Shown here piece by piece: positions 23,081-30,626 of a stretch of DNA of 34,674 nt. Position numbers and translations under genes: made by a program. Numbering within the stretch: position 1 is the first letter of the stretch; each line of letters opens with the position of its first letter. Under the pieces are notes generated by a model, which was not told where the DNA came from, did no database searches, and worked only from the letters and a program-made list of their open reading frames with translations. Origin of the DNA: Microcaldota archaeon (GTDB taxonomy: Archaea; Micrarchaeota; Micrarchaeia; Micrarchaeales; Micrarchaeaceae); assembly GCA_021816885.1 (NCBI GenBank), contig JAKAWS010000012.1, forward strand, positions 1 through 34,674, given 5' to 3'.

Positions 23081-23099
23081 TTGATTGACAGAGTATACC

Positions 23100-23558
23100 A
23101 TGAAATCTCAAGCCGCGATGGAGTACCTTACCACTTACGGTTGGGCAATAATGATAATAGGGATAGTGCTCGCAGTTCTCTACGCGGCAGGATTCTTCTC
23201 CCCTAACGTAACTCCGGAGTGCGTATTTCCAGATTTCTCGTGCCTGAGTTATAGCCTTTCAGGATCTGGAAGCCTAAGCATAAACATAGCGCCGAACAAC
23301 ATGGATTACCCGATAAACATAACTGCAGTAGGCTGCAATGTCCAAGGCTCTCTGACCAACATGACGACCATTAGCCCCGAGGTAATGCTGGAACTAGAGC
23401 AGAACTATTCTACTACAGTGAACTGCTATGATAACGGGACAATATTCTCAGGGAGCACTAGTTCAGTATACGAAGGTTACTTTGTGGTAAGGTACGTAGA
23501 CACGCAGAATGGATTCCCGTTCACCGAGCTCGGCAAGATAGTGGCGAAGGTTGGATGA
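23100..23558 (+). CDS. Pilin-like class III signal-peptide protein
   Basis: 152 residues. MKSQAAMEYLTTYGWAIMII is a class III signal peptide and membrane helix, related to but distinct from the SQSAMEYL signal of its neighbour. The exported part has four cysteines (PECVFPDFSC, VGCNVQG, VNCYDNG) and many N-glycosylation sequons (NIT, NMT, NYST, NGT). It has no LamG-like region. Probably a minor pilin or anchored surface protein. Its stop overlaps the next gene's ATG as ATGA, so the two are translated together; the pair may form one surface structure. Confidence 0.85.
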   Translation: MKSQAAMEYLTTYGWAIMIIGIVLAVLYAAGFFSPNVTPECVFPDFSCLSYSLSGSGSLSINIAPNNMDYPINITAVGCNVQGSLTNMTTISPEVMLELEQNYSTTVNCYDNGTIFSGSTSSVYEGYFVVRYVDTQNGFPFTELGKIVAKVG

Positions 23559-24487
23559 TGCAGACCAAAAGGACAAGATATCGTAGAGAAACAGGCCAGT
23601 CGGCAATGGAGTATCTGATGACATACGGGTGGGCGATACTCATCATCGCAATTGTGCTGGTGGCGTTCTTCTCACTTAACCTCTTCAACCCATACACATT
23701 CGCACCGAAGGCGAGTCCGGGAAGCTGCCAGATACTAAGGCCGAACGGGCCGGGCAGCAACCTGTTCGTTTCTGCGGTTGGACCGACATGCACCACCAAC
23801 GAGATACCGCAGTATGTAGCGTCGTTCAATGGACAGAATGCATACATAGATTTAGGCAATAGTACCATATTAAGTCCGGAAGCAGGTCCAAATGGGGCAA
23901 TGTCTCTCTGTGCATGGTATCTGTCTTTGTCAACCAATTATAATGGAATCTTATTTAAAGGCGAAACGCAGCCAAGTGGCGGCAGCACATGGGAATACGC
24001 ATTCGGACCTAGTGGAGGCGAATCGGGATTTACAATATGGATTCCTAATGGCGGCAGTAATATTGCATATAGTAACTTGCCTTACACGTTGGTTCAGAAC
24101 AGATGGTACTTTGATTGCTTTACCTATAGTTATTCAGTCGGAAATGCATATTATTACTCTTATGGGGGGCAATACACAGCAGCATTTTCTAATACAGTAG
24201 GACCTGCAGGTGTAGGTACAGGAAAGCTTGTAGTTGGCGTAGGTGAACATGGATACTCTAACATATATCTATCCAATATACAGATCTACAACTCCTCCCT
24301 CTCTCCAAATTCGGTAAATACACTTTATGCCGAAGGAATAGGGGGCGCACCAGTAAACATCCAAAACCTCGTCGGCTGGTGGCCCCTGAACGGGAACTCG
24401 AATGACTACAGCGGTAACGGCAACAACGGTGTTCCTACGGGGGTGACCTTCACCTCCAACTGGGAGAGCGGTTACACAGCTCCTTAG
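23555..24487 (+). CDS. Pilin-like surface protein with variable LamG-like domain (copy B)
   Basis: 310 residues. GQSAMEYLMTYGWAILIIAI forms the class III signal and helix after a basic 14-residue start. The constant segment with its two cysteines runs to about residue 84 and is almost identical in DNA to copy A. The LamG-like core (about 88-255) shows MSLCAWYLSLS, NRWYFDCFTYS and IYLSNIQIYNSSLSPNS. The constant C-terminus reads GGAPVNIQNLVGWWPLNG, then a DYSGNGNNG turn. The core has almost no identity with that of copy A beyond fold-level features. Displayed at the cell surface; ligand unknown. Second gene behind the pilin-like protein at 23100. Confidence 0.88.
   Translation: MMQTKRTRYRRETGQSAMEYLMTYGWAILIIAIVLVAFFSLNLFNPYTFAPKASPGSCQILRPNGPGSNLFVSAVGPTCTTNEIPQYVASFNGQNAYIDLGNSTILSPEAGPNGAMSLCAWYLSLSTNYNGILFKGETQPSGGSTWEYAFGPSGGESGFTIWIPNGGSNIAYSNLPYTLVQNRWYFDCFTYSYSVGNAYYYSYGGQYTAAFSNTVGPAGVGTGKLVVGVGEHGYSNIYLSNIQIYNSSLSPNSVNTLYAEGIGGAPVNIQNLVGWWPLNGNSNDYSGNGNNGVPTGVTFTSNWESGYTAP
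23597..23817 (+). repeat. 221-bp constant pilin segment, repeat unit B
   Basis: Matches the reverse complement of 1175-1395 with 4 mismatches in 221, and that of 31-251 at about 90%. Flanking bases diverge at once on both sides (within the signal peptide upstream, after the QYV codons downstream). Units A and B are inverted relative to each other. Confidence 0.85.
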
Positions 24488-24495
24488 GTGATCTG

Positions 24496-25476
24496 TTGGC
24501 AGTACTTGGGATTGAGAGCAGCGCACATACCTTCGGCGTTGGTATCGTCGAACACGGCAAAATCCTTGCCAACTGCAAATCAATGTATAAGATATCAGAC
24601 AAGGGGATGATACCCTCAAAAGTAGCTGACTTTCATTCAAAAAACGGATGGCGAGTCATAAAAGAGGCATTGGATACTGCCGGGCTTGCCATAGATGACA
24701 TTATGGCTGTTGGCTATACAAAAGGCCCCGGCATCGGCGCTTGCCTCAGAACAGGACAGCTTGCCGCCAGAGCAATATCCGTCAAGTACTGCCTGCCGAT
24801 AATACCAGTAAATCATGCAGTCGCACATGTAGAGATCACGAAACATCTGTCAAGAGTCAAAGACCCGATAGCGCTCTATGTGAGCGGAGGAAACTCCCAG
24901 ATACTCTCTTTGTCTGACGCGCTCGGCTTCAGGCATTACTATGTCCTTGGGGAGACATTCGACATCGGAGTCGGGAACATGCTTGATGTCTTTGCAAGAG
25001 CCGCCGGGCTCAAGCCTGCATGGGGATCTACTGTCGCCCATGTCGCTGAGGGTGGGTCTTATGTGCCGATGCCTTACACGGTCAAGGGAATGGATTTTAC
25101 CTTCACTGGCCTTCTCACGCACGCAACAAAACGCATCGGAAAGGAAAGGATTGAAGATATCGCATTCTCCATCCAGAATACAGCATTCTCGATGCTTTGC
25201 GAGGCAACCGAGCGCGCGTTGCTGCTTACGAAGAAGAGCGATATACTTCTGTGCGGTGGGGTTGCCCAAAGCGTCCGGCTCAGGGACATGCTTGAATCTA
25301 TGGCGGCTGCACATAAGTCTCGGGTGCATGTCGCTCCAAACGAGTTCAACGCAGACAACGGAGGCATGATCGCGCTCGTCGCGGAGAAGATGCTCGGCGC
25401 TGGTTACAAGTTCGACCTTTCTGCGGCTGTAACAGACCAGCATTATAGGATAGATAAAGTTGAGATTTTATGGTAA
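24496..25476 (+). CDS. kae1: tRNA threonylcarbamoyltransferase Kae1 (KEOPS)
   Basis: 326 residues. Metal ligands H107 and H111 lie in PVNHAVAHVEI, and the ASKHA nucleotide fold is shown by LGIESSAHTFGVG, YVSGGNSQI, GGVAQSVRLRDML and NADNGGMIA. With Bud32, Cgi121 and Pcc1 it transfers threonylcarbamoyl to A37 of ANN-decoding tRNAs, making t6A. Start is TTG 24496, immediately followed by the family N-terminus; GGTGAT lies just upstream. The last 7 bp overlap the Bud32 gene. Kae1 and Bud32 are separate here, whereas several archaea have them fused. Confidence 0.94.
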   Translation: MAVLGIESSAHTFGVGIVEHGKILANCKSMYKISDKGMIPSKVADFHSKNGWRVIKEALDTAGLAIDDIMAVGYTKGPGIGACLRTGQLAARAISVKYCLPIIPVNHAVAHVEITKHLSRVKDPIALYVSGGNSQILSLSDALGFRHYYVLGETFDIGVGNMLDVFARAAGLKPAWGSTVAHVAEGGSYVPMPYTVKGMDFTFTGLLTHATKRIGKERIEDIAFSIQNTAFSMLCEATERALLLTKKSDILLCGGVAQSVRLRDMLESMAAAHKSRVHVAPNEFNADNGGMIALVAEKMLGAGYKFDLSAAVTDQHYRIDKVEILW

Positions 25477-26078
25477 TGAAGATATCGGAAGGGGCTGAGG
25501 CTGACATATACTTGGTTGACCTGCTTGGGATAAAATGCATCATGAAGTATAGGCGTAAGAAAAATTATATGCCGGCAGCGCTAGATGAGTCGCTGAGCTT
25601 GAGAAGGACGAGAAGCGAAGCAAAGGCCATGATTGCGGCAAGACGCGCCGGTGTCGCTGTGCCATCAATCCTTCTGGTCAGCAAATACTCGATATTTATG
25701 GAGAAGATAGACGGCACGGTGCTCTATGAGTTGGACGAGAGGCTTCCCCGCAGCGTACTGAAAGACTCCGGAAAGATACTTGCAAAGCTGCATAATTCTG
25801 ACATAGCGCACGGCGACTTCACAAAAGCAAACCTTATGATTGGGGATAATGGTTCGTTGTACGCCATAGACTTCGGCCTGTCCGCCCAGACAGATTCCGT
25901 CGAGGAGAAGGCACTCGACCTGCTCCTTCTCAAAAGATCGCTTGGCGAAGGATTCAAAACTGCGCTTGATAGCTATAAGAGGGTGGCACTCTCCGGAAGT
26001 GCTGTCTTGAGGAAACTTGAAGATATAGAGACAAGAGGCAGATACCAGGAACGCTCACTCGTTACCGCAAAAGAGTGA
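25470..26078 (+). CDS. bud32: KEOPS kinase/ATPase Bud32
   Basis: 202 residues, a minimal protein kinase fold. GAEADIYLV replaces the usual glycine loop, K26 (CIMKYRR) is the ATP-binding lysine, the catalytic loop is IAHGDFTKANLM (D116, N121) and the metal motif is AIDFG (D134). The family more often has HGDLTTSN, so the loop is a mild variant. It works with Kae1 in t6A synthesis as an ATPase. Starts at ATG 25470 inside the kae1 end; ATG 25476 is an alternative. Its stop abuts the stop of the convergent glycosyltransferase gene with no base between. Confidence 0.93.
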   Translation: MVMKISEGAEADIYLVDLLGIKCIMKYRRKKNYMPAALDESLSLRRTRSEAKAMIAARRAGVAVPSILLVSKYSIFMEKIDGTVLYELDERLPRSVLKDSGKILAKLHNSDIAHGDFTKANLMIGDNGSLYAIDFGLSAQTDSVEEKALDLLLLKRSLGEGFKTALDSYKRVALSGSAVLRKLEDIETRGRYQERSLVTAKE

Positions 26079-26975
26079 CTACTTCTTCCTATATATGAGC
26101 CGCTCTATTCCCAGAAGCATGTCGAGTATCAGGCCTGCTATTATCGATACGAAACCCAGTATTATAAGAAGAAATGCGACGAGCGCGCGTCCTACTGCCT
26201 GCAGAGTCCCGCTCTTGAGATAAGCAGCTACTACAAATCCGCCGAGGACCAGCCCCGCTATTATCGCCAGAAGCCCTACCGTCCCGAATATCAGGAGCGG
26301 ATTGTAATCCCTTGCGTACCTTATCGAATGGTATGCCATCGTCAGGCCATAGAAGGGCTTTGATTTGGATATGCGCGAGACTGTGCCTGCCCTGGGCCTG
26401 TAGCTTCCGACCACATTCTTTGTCTTATATCCTCTTCTGGATATCTCGATTTCAAAAAAGAGGGTCCCGGCACGGTACGGCTCGGAATTGCGTATGTAGT
26501 CAAAAGCCTCCTTCCTTATTGCGAACGAGCCGCTCAGCACGTCCTGCATCTTCTGTCTGTAGAGAAGATTGAAAAGTTTTGTTAGAAATGTGTTCCCGAA
26601 TCTTATGGTGCGCGTCATCGCCTTTTCTCTGCCGATGACTCTTGCGGCCGATACGAAACCTGTATGCTGGTCTTTTCTCAGCTCTGCGACCGCCTTGGCT
26701 AGGTCTGCCGGATCGTATGTGCCGTCGGCGTCGATTGTCGCGAGAATTTCGTTGGTCGCAGTGTTGAATCCCTGCATCAGCGCGCTCTCGTAACCCAACG
26801 GATTCTGCTCTACGACCTGCGCTCCAGTCCTCCTTAGTTCCCGCTCTATCTTTTTGTTGCTCTTGTTGACCACTATTATTTCTGTGTCTTTGCCGAATAT
26901 GTCGTATAGCTTTTTTACTATTCCAGGAACAGTGGGCTCGTTAAGAGCGGGTATGACAATGCTTAGGTCTTTCAT
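26079..26975 (-). CDS. Family 2 glycosyltransferase with C-terminal membrane helices
   Basis: 298 residues. LSIVIPALNEP and the TIDADGTYDP motif (DxD type) define a GT-A family 2 enzyme of the dolichol-phosphate mannose synthase group, with DVLSGSFAIRKEAF further on. Two transmembrane helices end the protein (about 223-250 and 262-290). It probably moves a sugar from a nucleotide sugar onto a lipid carrier at the inner membrane face for N-glycosylation or other surface glycans; the sugar is unknown. Start ATG 26975 lies exactly where a leaderless transcript should begin from the TATA at 26998-27005. Confidence 0.87.
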   Translation of the reverse strand: MKDLSIVIPALNEPTVPGIVKKLYDIFGKDTEIIVVNKSNKKIERELRRTGAQVVEQNPLGYESALMQGFNTATNEILATIDADGTYDPADLAKAVAELRKDQHTGFVSAARVIGREKAMTRTIRFGNTFLTKLFNLLYRQKMQDVLSGSFAIRKEAFDYIRNSEPYRAGTLFFEIEISRRGYKTKNVVGSYRPRAGTVSRISKSKPFYGLTMAYHSIRYARDYNPLLIFGTVGLLAIIAGLVLGGFVVAAYLKSGTLQAVGRALVAFLLIILGFVSIIAGLILDMLLGIERLIYRKK

Positions 26976-26997
26976 CCAAACACATTATCTGCTGTGC

Positions 26998-27005
26998 ATT
27001 TAAAA
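26998..27005 (-). promoter_or_regulatory. TATA box for the glycosyltransferase
   Basis: The minus strand reads TTTTAAAT, centred 26 bp from ATG 26975. It begins three bases after the FttA stop, so the glycosyltransferase has its own promoter in the 32-bp gap. Confidence 0.55.
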
Positions 27006-27007
27006 CC

Positions 27008-28999
27008 TTACTTGAGCCGCATGGACTCAAGGTTCATCGGAGCCCGTGCATCCGCTTTCACTATTCTTCCCATCGCCCTTGCGAGGTCCTCACACTTCGC
27101 CTTGTCTCCATGCATCGTAAATATGTTCTTCGGCTTTGTGTTGAGGCCTTGTACGAAGTTTAAGAGTTCGTGCCTGTCGCTGTGACCGCTGAATCCCTTC
27201 ATCGCATGTATCTCCATCGCTATCTTGTAGTTCCGCGTATGGCCTGATTCGTCCGGCAGCGCAACTTCCGAAAGGCCGTTCTGTAGCCTTCTCCCAAGAG
27301 AGGTCGCGCTGTTGTATCCCACAAAGAACAGGGCGTTATTTTTATCCTCTGCCAACCTTTTGAAGTACTCCACCGCCACTCCGCCATTGAGCATCCCGCC
27401 GCTCGCCAGTATTATCGATGGACCTCGCTCCACTATTTCTTCCTTCCTCTCCCCCTTTGCGACCGCGAATATCTCGCTCTCGAACGGTGACCTGTTGTTG
27501 AGTATCCTGTTCCTTATCCCCTCCTTCAGGTACTCAGGATAAGCGGTGTGTATCGCGCTGTCCTCTATAAGCATCCCGTCAAGATACACAGGCACATCCA
27601 TCTTGTACTGTGGATTGTTGGTCATGTAGTTCTCTAGCACAAGCTGCAGCTCTTGGCTCCTTCCCAACGAGAACACAGGAATGAGCACCTTTCCCTTCCT
27701 GTCTATCGTCCTCTTTATAGTATCCATGAGCACCTTTTCCATATCCCTCCTGTTTGGGGATATATCATGCGGACCTCCATTTGTACTCTCTATGAATAAT
27801 GTATCGATTCTTGGGTATCTTGTGCTGGCCGGATCAAGCAGCCTTGAGAAGCCGTACTTCATGTCTCCTGAATGCACTATATTGTACATCCCCTCTCCAA
27901 CATGCAGATGCACCGTAGAGCTGCCGAGTATGTGGCCGGCGTTATGATATGTGAGCTTTAGCTCGTCTGTTATGTTTGTGACTTCCTCGTACTCTCTTGT
28001 TATCATGTGCATGAGCATCTTTTTCACATCCTTCTCATCATATAGGGTAGTGCCGCCACTTCTCTGTACGAGCTTGATGTAGTCTGTGAGCTGGAGCGCA
28101 GCTATCTCCCTTGTCGGAGTAGTGCAGTATGTAGGGCCTTCGTATCCGAACTTGTATAAGTATGGAACGAAACCTATGTGGTCCATGTGGCCATGTGTTA
28201 TTATTATCGCATCGAGGTCTCCGATCGTCATGTTTGCGCTGTCTAGGTACGGAAACGCTTTGTTCGTATCCGGATCCGTGTTCGCTGAGCTTCCCTTCAA
28301 AGCTGGCTCCGGACTTATGCCGCAGTCTATAAGCACCTTTGATTTTGGAGTTTCGAGGAGCAGGCTGCTCCTTCCGACCTCCTGGAATCCGCCCAATGCT
28401 GTCGCCTTGAACCACTCGCTCTTCGCTATCGTGGTGTTTATCTTGTTCCCTACCTTCTTCAGGAACTTCTTCCTGAAGCCGCTTTCAGAGAACATGAGCT
28501 GCCTTACTCCTGTTATCGTCTCGCTGTCCATGGTTGGGACGCGCAATATCTTGGGTACCCAACCGGTCTTGCTAGCTATGCTCTTCATTGTTGCACCGCC
28601 CTTGCCTATAACTAAGCCGGGCTTCAGCGCCTCTATGCACACCTCTGAGAACTCTGGAACAAAACGTATGTTCTTTACCCCTGCCGTCTCCGGTATTATC
28701 TTTTTTATCTCTTCGGTTGCGCGTGCTACCTCCATAAGAGACGAGCTTTCACTCCTGATTATCAACTTCTTCTTGGTAGCTATCGCTATGCTCTTGATTG
28801 TCTGTTCGTTTGCGTATACCGCAGAAAGTCTTTTTACCCATACTATGACATCCGGCCCCTCAAACTCCGCCTTGACGAATCCCGCTTCGTGGGGCAGCAT
28901 CTCCTCTATCCTTTTGAATAGCTCTTCCGGTGTCGGCTTCTGCACTTCCTGTTGCGGCTTATCCGTAGTAGTCTCTTCCCTATCTTCCACTAATCTCAC
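27008..28999 (-). CDS. fttA: Transcription termination factor FttA / aCPSF1 (KH-MBL-beta-CASP)
   Basis: 663 residues. N-terminal KH domains include the GxxG loop VIGKGGATMKSI (132-135). The metallo-beta-lactamase core has ITHGHMDHIG (H269, H271, D273, H274), YHNAGHILGSSTVHL and IVHSGDMKYG; beta-CASP motifs follow (FIESTNGG, IPVFSLGRSQE, SGGMLNGG, GFSGHSDRHEL). In archaea this enzyme cuts nascent RNA at U-rich sites to end transcription. Start GTG 28999 is uncertain as other in-frame codons are near. It follows the proteasome beta gene by 31 bp on the same strand. Confidence 0.94.
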   Translation of the reverse strand: MRLVEDREETTTDKPQQEVQKPTPEELFKRIEEMLPHEAGFVKAEFEGPDVIVWVKRLSAVYANEQTIKSIAIATKKKLIIRSESSSLMEVARATEEIKKIIPETAGVKNIRFVPEFSEVCIEALKPGLVIGKGGATMKSIASKTGWVPKILRVPTMDSETITGVRQLMFSESGFRKKFLKKVGNKINTTIAKSEWFKATALGGFQEVGRSSLLLETPKSKVLIDCGISPEPALKGSSANTDPDTNKAFPYLDSANMTIGDLDAIIITHGHMDHIGFVPYLYKFGYEGPTYCTTPTREIAALQLTDYIKLVQRSGGTTLYDEKDVKKMLMHMITREYEEVTNITDELKLTYHNAGHILGSSTVHLHVGEGMYNIVHSGDMKYGFSRLLDPASTRYPRIDTLFIESTNGGPHDISPNRRDMEKVLMDTIKRTIDRKGKVLIPVFSLGRSQELQLVLENYMTNNPQYKMDVPVYLDGMLIEDSAIHTAYPEYLKEGIRNRILNNRSPFESEIFAVAKGERKEEIVERGPSIILASGGMLNGGVAVEYFKRLAEDKNNALFFVGYNSATSLGRRLQNGLSEVALPDESGHTRNYKIAMEIHAMKGFSGHSDRHELLNFVQGLNTKPKNIFTMHGDKAKCEDLARAMGRIVKADARAPMNLESMRLK

Positions 29000-29030
29000 T
29001 TGTTGGTTCGCCTGTTATGAATAGAACTGC

Positions 29031-29687
29031 TTACTTCTCTTTTGAACTTTCTACAGCGGTGGCCTTCTCCAGCTCCTTTCCGGAATATTCCTCATACCCA
29101 CTCTTCGTCAAGACCGCTATCAGTATCTTGTCACCCGTGGCCGAGTCCCTCCTCATGGCTATTGATAGAGCTTTGTTGACTAGCCTTATCCCGTCCTTTA
29201 CGCCCATATTCTTTTTGTATGCGCCTTCTATGTATCCGAGTGCTGCAATAGATCCGCTGCCAGTAGAAGTAAAGCTCTGCTCTTCCTGATATCCACCAGC
29301 CATGTCAAGAGAATAGAGCTGTGGATTTCCCTTTGCATCCACGCCACCGACTATCAACTGTACGAAATAAGGGTAAAACTTGGAGTCTTGTAGTATAATT
29401 GAAAGCAGGGATGTGGCTGCCTTAGGGGAAAGCGGTTTTCCCTCTTCCATCTTGTATACTTCATTCTGTATCCGCACCTGTCTTATCAGCTCCTGTGCAT
29501 CGCCCACACCACCAGCTATAGTCAGCCCGATGTTCTCGTCTATCTTCCATACCTTCCTCGCGTCTGGCGAGGCTATAAAGACATCCATCGTGGCCCTGCT
29601 GTCCGCGCCCAATACTACACCGTCGCTGCACACTATGCCTATTGTAGTAGTGCCTTTCATTAGTTTTTCCATTGAATTTCTATCCAT
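29031..29687 (-). CDS. psmB: Proteasome beta subunit
   Basis: 218 residues. A 12-residue propeptide (ending LMKG) is removed to expose catalytic T13 (TTTIGIVC). The other active-site residues are in GADSRAT (Asp) and ARKVWKID (Lys), with GSGSIAALGY and the RRDSATGDK segment later. Forms the inner rings of the 20S core and degrades unfolded proteins passed in by an AAA ATPase. No alpha subunit or ATPase lies in the window. A TATA at 29763-29770 gives a leader of about 54 bases. Confidence 0.95.
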   Translation of the reverse strand: MDRNSMEKLMKGTTTIGIVCSDGVVLGADSRATMDVFIASPDARKVWKIDENIGLTIAGGVGDAQELIRQVRIQNEVYKMEEGKPLSPKAATSLLSIILQDSKFYPYFVQLIVGGVDAKGNPQLYSLDMAGGYQEEQSFTSTGSGSIAALGYIEGAYKKNMGVKDGIRLVNKALSIAMRRDSATGDKILIAVLTKSGYEEYSGKELEKATAVESSKEK

Positions 29688-29762
29688 TAAAATCGCCTAG
29701 TTAGTCATCAAAGTAGGATGAAAACAAAACAGTAAGGAACAAATCACAGTTCGTAGCGCAGA

Positions 29763-29770
29763 CATATAAA
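29763..29770 (-). promoter_or_regulatory. TATA box for the proteasome beta gene
   Basis: The minus strand reads CTTTATATG. The predicted start near 29741 leaves about 54 bases before ATG 29687, one of the longer leaders here. It falls in the gap after the TRAM gene. Confidence 0.45.
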
Positions 29771-29789
29771 GCTTTTGATTGTGCTCCAA

Positions 29790-30050
29790 TCATTTCAGCA
29801 TCAATGTCACATCGCCGACGATCGGTTTGGATTTCTGCTCCACAAGCTGTGCATTGCAGAAAGTGCGATACATTTTTGTGACCTTCACTTTGTATGTGTT
29901 GCCAACCCTTGTCTTGCCATCTTTTACAAAGACAACAATCCGACCCAGCCTGCCTATGCCTTCTCCGTTTATGCCCTTCGCGTCAACTCTTAGGTCGTAA
30001 TCCACGCCCTCTTCAACCTGACCGCCGTATAGTTCTCCATTTCCTTCCAT
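29790..30050 (-). CDS. Small TRAM-domain protein
   Basis: 86 residues from ATG 30050. The TRAM fold spans most of the protein: VEEGVDYDLRVDAKGINGEG, IGRLGRIVVFV and VGNTYKVKVTKMYRTFC. Stand-alone TRAM proteins are common in archaea and bind RNA; some act as RNA chaperones, including in the cold. The frame opens at ATG 30110, but the TATA at 30121-30129 is too close for that codon to be in the transcript, and GGTG precedes ATG 30050; start therefore placed there with moderate certainty. Confidence 0.82.
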   Translation of the reverse strand: MEGNGELYGGQVEEGVDYDLRVDAKGINGEGIGRLGRIVVFVKDGKTRVGNTYKVKVTKMYRTFCNAQLVEQKSKPIVGDVTLMLK

Positions 30051-30120
30051 CCTAACACCCTTAAGACCGGTTCGGCCAACAGGCAAACCCAATCCACACC
30101 GAAGAGACATTACAAATAAA

Positions 30121-30129
30121 GTATATAAG
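30121..30129 (-). promoter_or_regulatory. TATA box for the TRAM gene
   Basis: The minus strand reads CTTATATAC. The predicted transcript start is near 30099, upstream of ATG 30050. The box abuts the end of the upstream membrane-protein gene (stop at 30131). Confidence 0.5.
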
Positions 30130-30130
30130 C

Positions 30131-30619
30131 TTACTCTTTAACTTTAGCGCGAGACGTATTAATCCTGCCGGGTTTGAGTGGGTGTTTCGTGACACGCATG
30201 AACCTATACATCCCGAACCCTGACAATAATGTGATTATTATCAGCGTAAATATCGCGTACTCCTTGTATTGTATTATGTCAGAAAGGGACTGGGTGGCTG
30301 ATGTCCTAGCAAGCAGTAGCAGGGACTCTGCCTTTGATTGGTTCTGTGGCGCTATGGAGTTCGCTTCGTTGAGATATGCGTATGAATCAGTAAGATCTGG
30401 GTAGAAGAAAAAATATGCGCTCTGGTTCACGGTGCGTATGTATCCAGAGGTAGAATTTATCTCTTCTGAGAGCTGTTTGCTTATGCTGTGATGGTTGGAT
30501 ACATTCTGGTTTGAGGAAAATGCGCTCTGGTTTGGGATACCGTTGCTTATGCCTATGCCGGCAAAGACAGCCAGGAATACTGACACGGCCATTATTATGG
30601 CCGTGCTCTTCGCATGCAT
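30131..30619 (-). CDS. Unrecognised bitopic membrane protein
   Basis: 162 residues. An N-terminal signal-anchor helix (about 6-27) and a second helix (about 119-139, YAIFTLIIITLLSGFGMY) bracket a ~90-residue outside segment rich in Ser, Asn and aromatic residues with several N-x-S/T sequons. The cytoplasmic tail is basic (RVTKHPLKPGRINTSRAKVKE). No family recognised. It follows TFB on the same strand by 7 bp with GGTGAG before the ATG, so it is cotranscribed with a general transcription factor for no obvious reason. Confidence 0.6.
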   Translation of the reverse strand: MHAKSTAIIMAVSVFLAVFAGIGISNGIPNQSAFSSNQNVSNHHSISKQLSEEINSTSGYIRTVNQSAYFFFYPDLTDSYAYLNEANSIAPQNQSKAESLLLLARTSATQSLSDIIQYKEYAIFTLIIITLLSGFGMYRFMRVTKHPLKPGRINTSRAKVKE

Positions 30620-30626
30620 CTCACCA

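Noticed and set aside
28086-29024. 312-codon open frame on the plus strand opposite fttA
   Set aside because: It mirrors the strongly conserved FttA gene on the minus strand, has no recognisable domain, and begins without a promoter or ribosome site.
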